A DNA stretch of 7,983 bases from Paracoccaceae bacterium. GTDB taxonomy: Bacteria; Pseudomonadota; Alphaproteobacteria; Rhodobacterales; Rhodobacteraceae. The first letter of the stretch is position 1. Each line of letters opens with the position of its first letter. The stretch is from the NCBI GenBank assembly GCA_023263735.1, contig JALQUQ010000117.1, positions 1 through 7,983 of the forward strand, read 5' to 3'. The notes beneath the pieces were generated by a model, which made no database searches, was not told where the DNA came from, and saw nothing but the letters and a program-made list of their open reading frames with translations. The translations under genes and the position numbers were made by a program. Shown here one piece after another: positions 5,460-7,983 of the stretch.

Positions 5460-7983
5460 TCAGGCTGTTTCGTCGGGTTGGCAGGAGTCTTTCAGGCAGA
5501 TGGCGATTTCCTCCTGAGTCTTGCGCCATACGGCCAAGAGATCGGGCAAAAGCGCGTCGGCGGCACTTGCCTCCTCTCGACGGTAGAGGGATTCCAGTTC
5601 CTTCAACATTCCACGCAGGTCGGTTGCACCCAGAACGGCGGCGGATCCGGCCAGTTTGTGAACCGCGTCAGCCCGTGTTTTCGGCGTTTCTGTCACCCAG
5701 TCGGGGGCCGTGACGCGCGCGATCAAACCTTCCCCCTCTTTGCGGAAGGATCTGAGCAATCTACAAGCCTTATCCGCGCCGATTTGTTCGGACAGATCCG
5801 CTTGAACAAGCGCGATGCTGGGTGGGGGTTCAACGGGCATGGGCCCTGCCGCATCCTTGACCACGGCTGTCATGGCCGCCCGCAACGAGTCCATCGACAA
5901 CGGTTTCAGCAAAGTGCTGGTAATCCCTGCGGCCTGAAAACGTGCAGCATCCTCGGGCAGGGCATGCGCGGTCAGCGCGATGATGGGCGTCGTCTGGTTT
6001 GGCCCCTTGGTGTCGCGAATGATCCGGGTTGCCGCCACCCCGTCCAATTCCGGCATGCTGATGTCCATCAGGATAATGTCGAACTTTGACTGGCTCGCGC
6101 GGCGCACCCCTTCTTTGCCATCATGGGCTTCCACGACCGAATGGCCACATTTCTGCAGCATGTCGCGGGCAACCAGCAGATTGATGTGATTGTCCTCGAC
6201 CAAAAGCACAGTGAGCGGAGAGATTGGGGCCAATGTGGTGATCGATTCAGGCTTCGCCTCGGCCAATTCAGCGATCTGATGACCCAACCGACGTTGCTCT
6301 CCAATCGGCAGGCGAACCCAAAAGATGCTGCCCTCACCGGGTTCGCTGTCAACACCGATCTCGCCCCCCATCGCGCGGACCAGACGCCGTGAAATGGCCA
6401 AACCGAGTCCGGTTCCATTGGCCTGACGGCTGTAGCTGCTGTCAAGGGTCCGGAATTCCTCGAATACGGCTTCAAGATCTTTCTCGGCGATGCCGATCCC
6501 CGTATCGATCACCCGGAATTCGACCTGATCACTGTCGGCGATCACATCACATTCCACACGAATTTCACCGTGACGGGTGAACTTGTTGGCATTGCCGACA
6601 AGGTTCAGGATCACTTGGCGAAGCCGCAGCGCATCGACCCAGATGTGCGTGGGCGCGGAAAACGTGTCACAGAAGATCTTGTTTCCATTCCCCTCGATCA
6701 CATGGCGCTGGCTTTCGACAAGCTCTTGCAAAAGGCCTGACGGGTCCACCTTGGATGGGCGGAGTTCCAGTTGCCCCGCCTCGGCCCGCGACATGTTGAG
6801 CACGCCATTGACATGGTGCAGCAAAAGCGAGGCCGACGTATTCATGGCCGAAAGGTATTTGTCCTGCTCTGGCGACAGCTTGGTGCCTTTCAACAGCTCG
6901 ATGGTGCCCAGAATACCATTCAGGGGCGTGCGCATTTCATGGCTCATCACTGCCAGCAATTCGGCCTTGGCCTTTTCGCCGGAAACGGCGCTGTCACGGG
7001 CGCGGATCAACTCTTGTTCTGCGGCGACCCGGTCAGAAATATCGCGGATGTAAGAGACGAAGATCTCTCGACCGCCATGATTGGTTGAGGAAAGCGACAT
7101 TTCGACGGGAAAGATCGTTCCGTCCTTGCGCCGCGCCTCCATACGGACAAGCCCCTTGCCAACGACATGACGGGTGCGGAATTCGCGGTAACGCTTCATC
7201 CCATAGGCATGGGCCTGTTTCATGTGGTCGGGAACCAACAGGGTTGCCACATCGGATTCAAGCGCTTCATAGCGGGAATAGCCGAAAATCCGCTCGGCGG
7301 CGCCGTTGTATTCAATGACATTGCCGTCAATATCGGCCGCAATAATCGCATCGAAAGAGGTCGCGATCACCTCTTGCAAACGGTGGTGGGCGTCGCCTGC
7401 AGCCCGTTCCGCCTTGGTACTGCGGTGGAACATTGCCAGCAGGATGGCAATGCCAGCGATCAGGGCGACGACAAGGGCCAGGGTCAGATAGCCGATTCGG
7501 GCCAAAAGGTGGCCCAGCGTCGCGCGTTGATCGTCGGAATCGTTGGCAAAAAGGCGCACGCCGAACAGAGACGCCTCTCTGACAAGGGGCCGCAATCCAG
7601 TCAGGGCGCGATCGATCTCTTTCAACTGCGCGATCAGATCGGCATCTGGCCCATCAATCGCGGGAATATAGCGTTCCAGCGTGGCGAATACGACATCCAG
7701 GTTGTGGGTCACATTGGCGTCGGTGCGCAGACCGTTAAACTGTTGACCTTCGCGCAGCAATTTGATGCGGCTGTACAGGACGTTAAACCGATTGCGCACA
7801 TCCCTCAGGTTCGGATCGTTCAAATCTGAGGCGGCGTTTACCGACACCAGCAATGCAAACAGCTCAACTTCGGTCTGGGAAAGCGACCACTGCATGGTAT
7901 CAGAGTTGGCTGCCGCAAAGGCATCAACCTCTTTCCACACACCATTTGCCAAAATGACGATCGAAATCGCGCACAGCACCACC
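5460..7983 (-). CDS. Hybrid sensor histidine kinase (TM-PAS-HisKA-HATPase-REC-HPt), N-terminus cut by window edge
   Basis: About 840 codons are visible; the true start lies right of the window, and the GTG at 7982 is only the first codon in frame. Numbering from it: end of TM1 (1-14), a helical periplasmic sensor (about 15-160), TM2 (about 164-185), then a PAS domain with PAC-like end (about 200-318). HisKA has SHEMRTP with phospho-His348. The HATPase has N-box NLVGNANKF (460-468), G1 DTGIGI (493-498) and G2 GTGLGLAI (523-530). The receiver (about 590-707) has Glu596/Asp597, phospho-Asp640 in [10 protein letters not shown], Thr671 and Lys693. The HPt (about 730-830) carries His775 in HKLAGSA. 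All residues needed for a His-Asp-His relay are present. This is the BarA/ArcB-like architecture, whose final target is a separate response regulator, not encoded here. Its link to the glucan locus rests only on proximity. Confidence 0.95.
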   Translation of the reverse strand, partial: VVLCAISIVILANGVWKEVDAFAAANSDTMQWSLSQTEVELFALLVSVNAASDLNDPNLRDVRNRFNVLYSRIKLLREGQQFNGLRTDANVTHNLDVVFATLERYIPAIDGPDADLIAQLKEIDRALTGLRPLVREASLFGVRLFANDSDDQRATLGHLLARIGYLTLALVVALIAGIAILLAMFHRSTKAERAAGDAHHRLQEVIATSFDAIIAADIDGNVIEYNGAAERIFGYSRYEALESDVATLLVPDHMKQAHAYGMKRYREFRTRHVVGKGLVRMEARRKDGTIFPVEMSLSSTNHGGREIFVSYIRDISDRVAAEQELIRARDSAVSGEKAKAELLAVMSHEMRTPLNGILGTIELLKGTKLSPEQDKYLSAMNTSASLLLHHVNGVLNMSRAEAGQLELRPSKVDPSGLLQELVESQRHVIEGNGNKIFCDTFSAPTHIWVDALRLRQVILNLVGNANKFTRHGEIRVECDVIADSDQVEFRVIDTGIGIAEKDLEAVFEEFRTLDSSYSRQANGTGLGLAISRRLVRAMGGEIGVDSEPGEGSIFWVRLPIGEQRRLGHQIAELAEAKPESITTLAPISPLTVLLVEDNHINLLVARDMLQKCGHSVVEAHDGKEGVRRASQSKFDIILMDISMPELDGVAATRIIRDTKGPNQTTPIIALTAHALPEDAARFQAAGITSTLLKPLSMDSLRAAMTAVVKDAAGPMPVEPPPSIALVQADLSEQIGADKACRLLRSFRKEGEGLIARVTAPDWVTETPKTRADAVHKLAGSAAVLGATDLRGMLKELESLYRREEASAADALLPDLLAVWRKTQEEIAICLKDSCQPDETA

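Noticed and set aside
5370..6089. 239-codon plus-strand frame under the kinase receiver/HPt region
   Set aside because: It is antisense to unmistakable REC and HPt motifs and shows low-complexity, shadow-like composition.
7167..7829. 220-codon plus-strand frame under the kinase sensor and PAS region
   Set aside because: It is antisense to the PAS and TM2 coding sequence, with no recognisable motif and no convincing start signal.
1..7983. Mobile element, CRISPR, tRNA or phage remnants
   Set aside because: No transposase or integrase motifs, terminal repeats, regularly spaced repeats or tRNA-like cloverleaf segments were seen; composition appears even across the window.

Overview
The window looks like chromosomal or large-plasmid DNA of an alphaproteobacterium, probably of the Rhodobacterales/Roseobacter group. 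This is inferred from moderately high GC, the protein families and their style; no rRNA or marker gene is present to prove it. No tRNA, rRNA, CRISPR array, transposase or integrase was seen, and nearly all of the DNA is coding.

Layout. (1) Bases 1-275, minus strand: the N-terminal 91 codons of a family 8 glycoside hydrolase with a Tat-like signal sequence, cut by the window edge. (2) 443-1558, plus strand: a two-TM sensor with a Cache-like periplasmic domain and a HAMP-like segment but no output domain. (3) 4643 down to 1539, minus strand: a tight two-gene operon, a HlyD-type membrane-fusion protein followed by a processive family 2 glycosyltransferase with all cellulose-synthase catalytic motifs. 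(4) 4752-5330, plus strand: an unrecognised 192-residue protein with two C-terminal TM helices, divergent from the operon. (5) 7983 down to 5460, minus strand: a hybrid histidine kinase with PAS, HisKA, HATPase, receiver and HPt domains, its start lying beyond the right edge.

The main point is an exopolysaccharide locus. The synthase is not followed by BcsB, is preceded by a periplasm-spanning fusion protein, and its C-terminal cytoplasmic domain lacks the canonical PilZ RxxxR and DxSxxG motifs. That combination and gene order (fusion protein, then synthase) match the bgsBA system of Sinorhizobium meliloti, which makes a c-di-GMP-activated mixed-linkage beta-glucan, better than a classical bcsAB cellulose operon. 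A GH8 enzyme, a family that includes cellulases and lichenases, fits as the trimming or remodelling hydrolase. The reverse-oriented sensor sits between synthase and hydrolase, overlaps the synthase tail by 20 bp, and would be covered by antisense RNA if the operon were transcribed through to the hydrolase.

Likely working model (inference): the synthase polymerises beta-glucan from UDP-glucose across the inner membrane, the fusion protein guides it through the periplasm, GH8 clips it, and the two membrane sensors at the locus feed environmental signals into its control. The polymer's linkage and the regulatory connections cannot be read from sequence alone.
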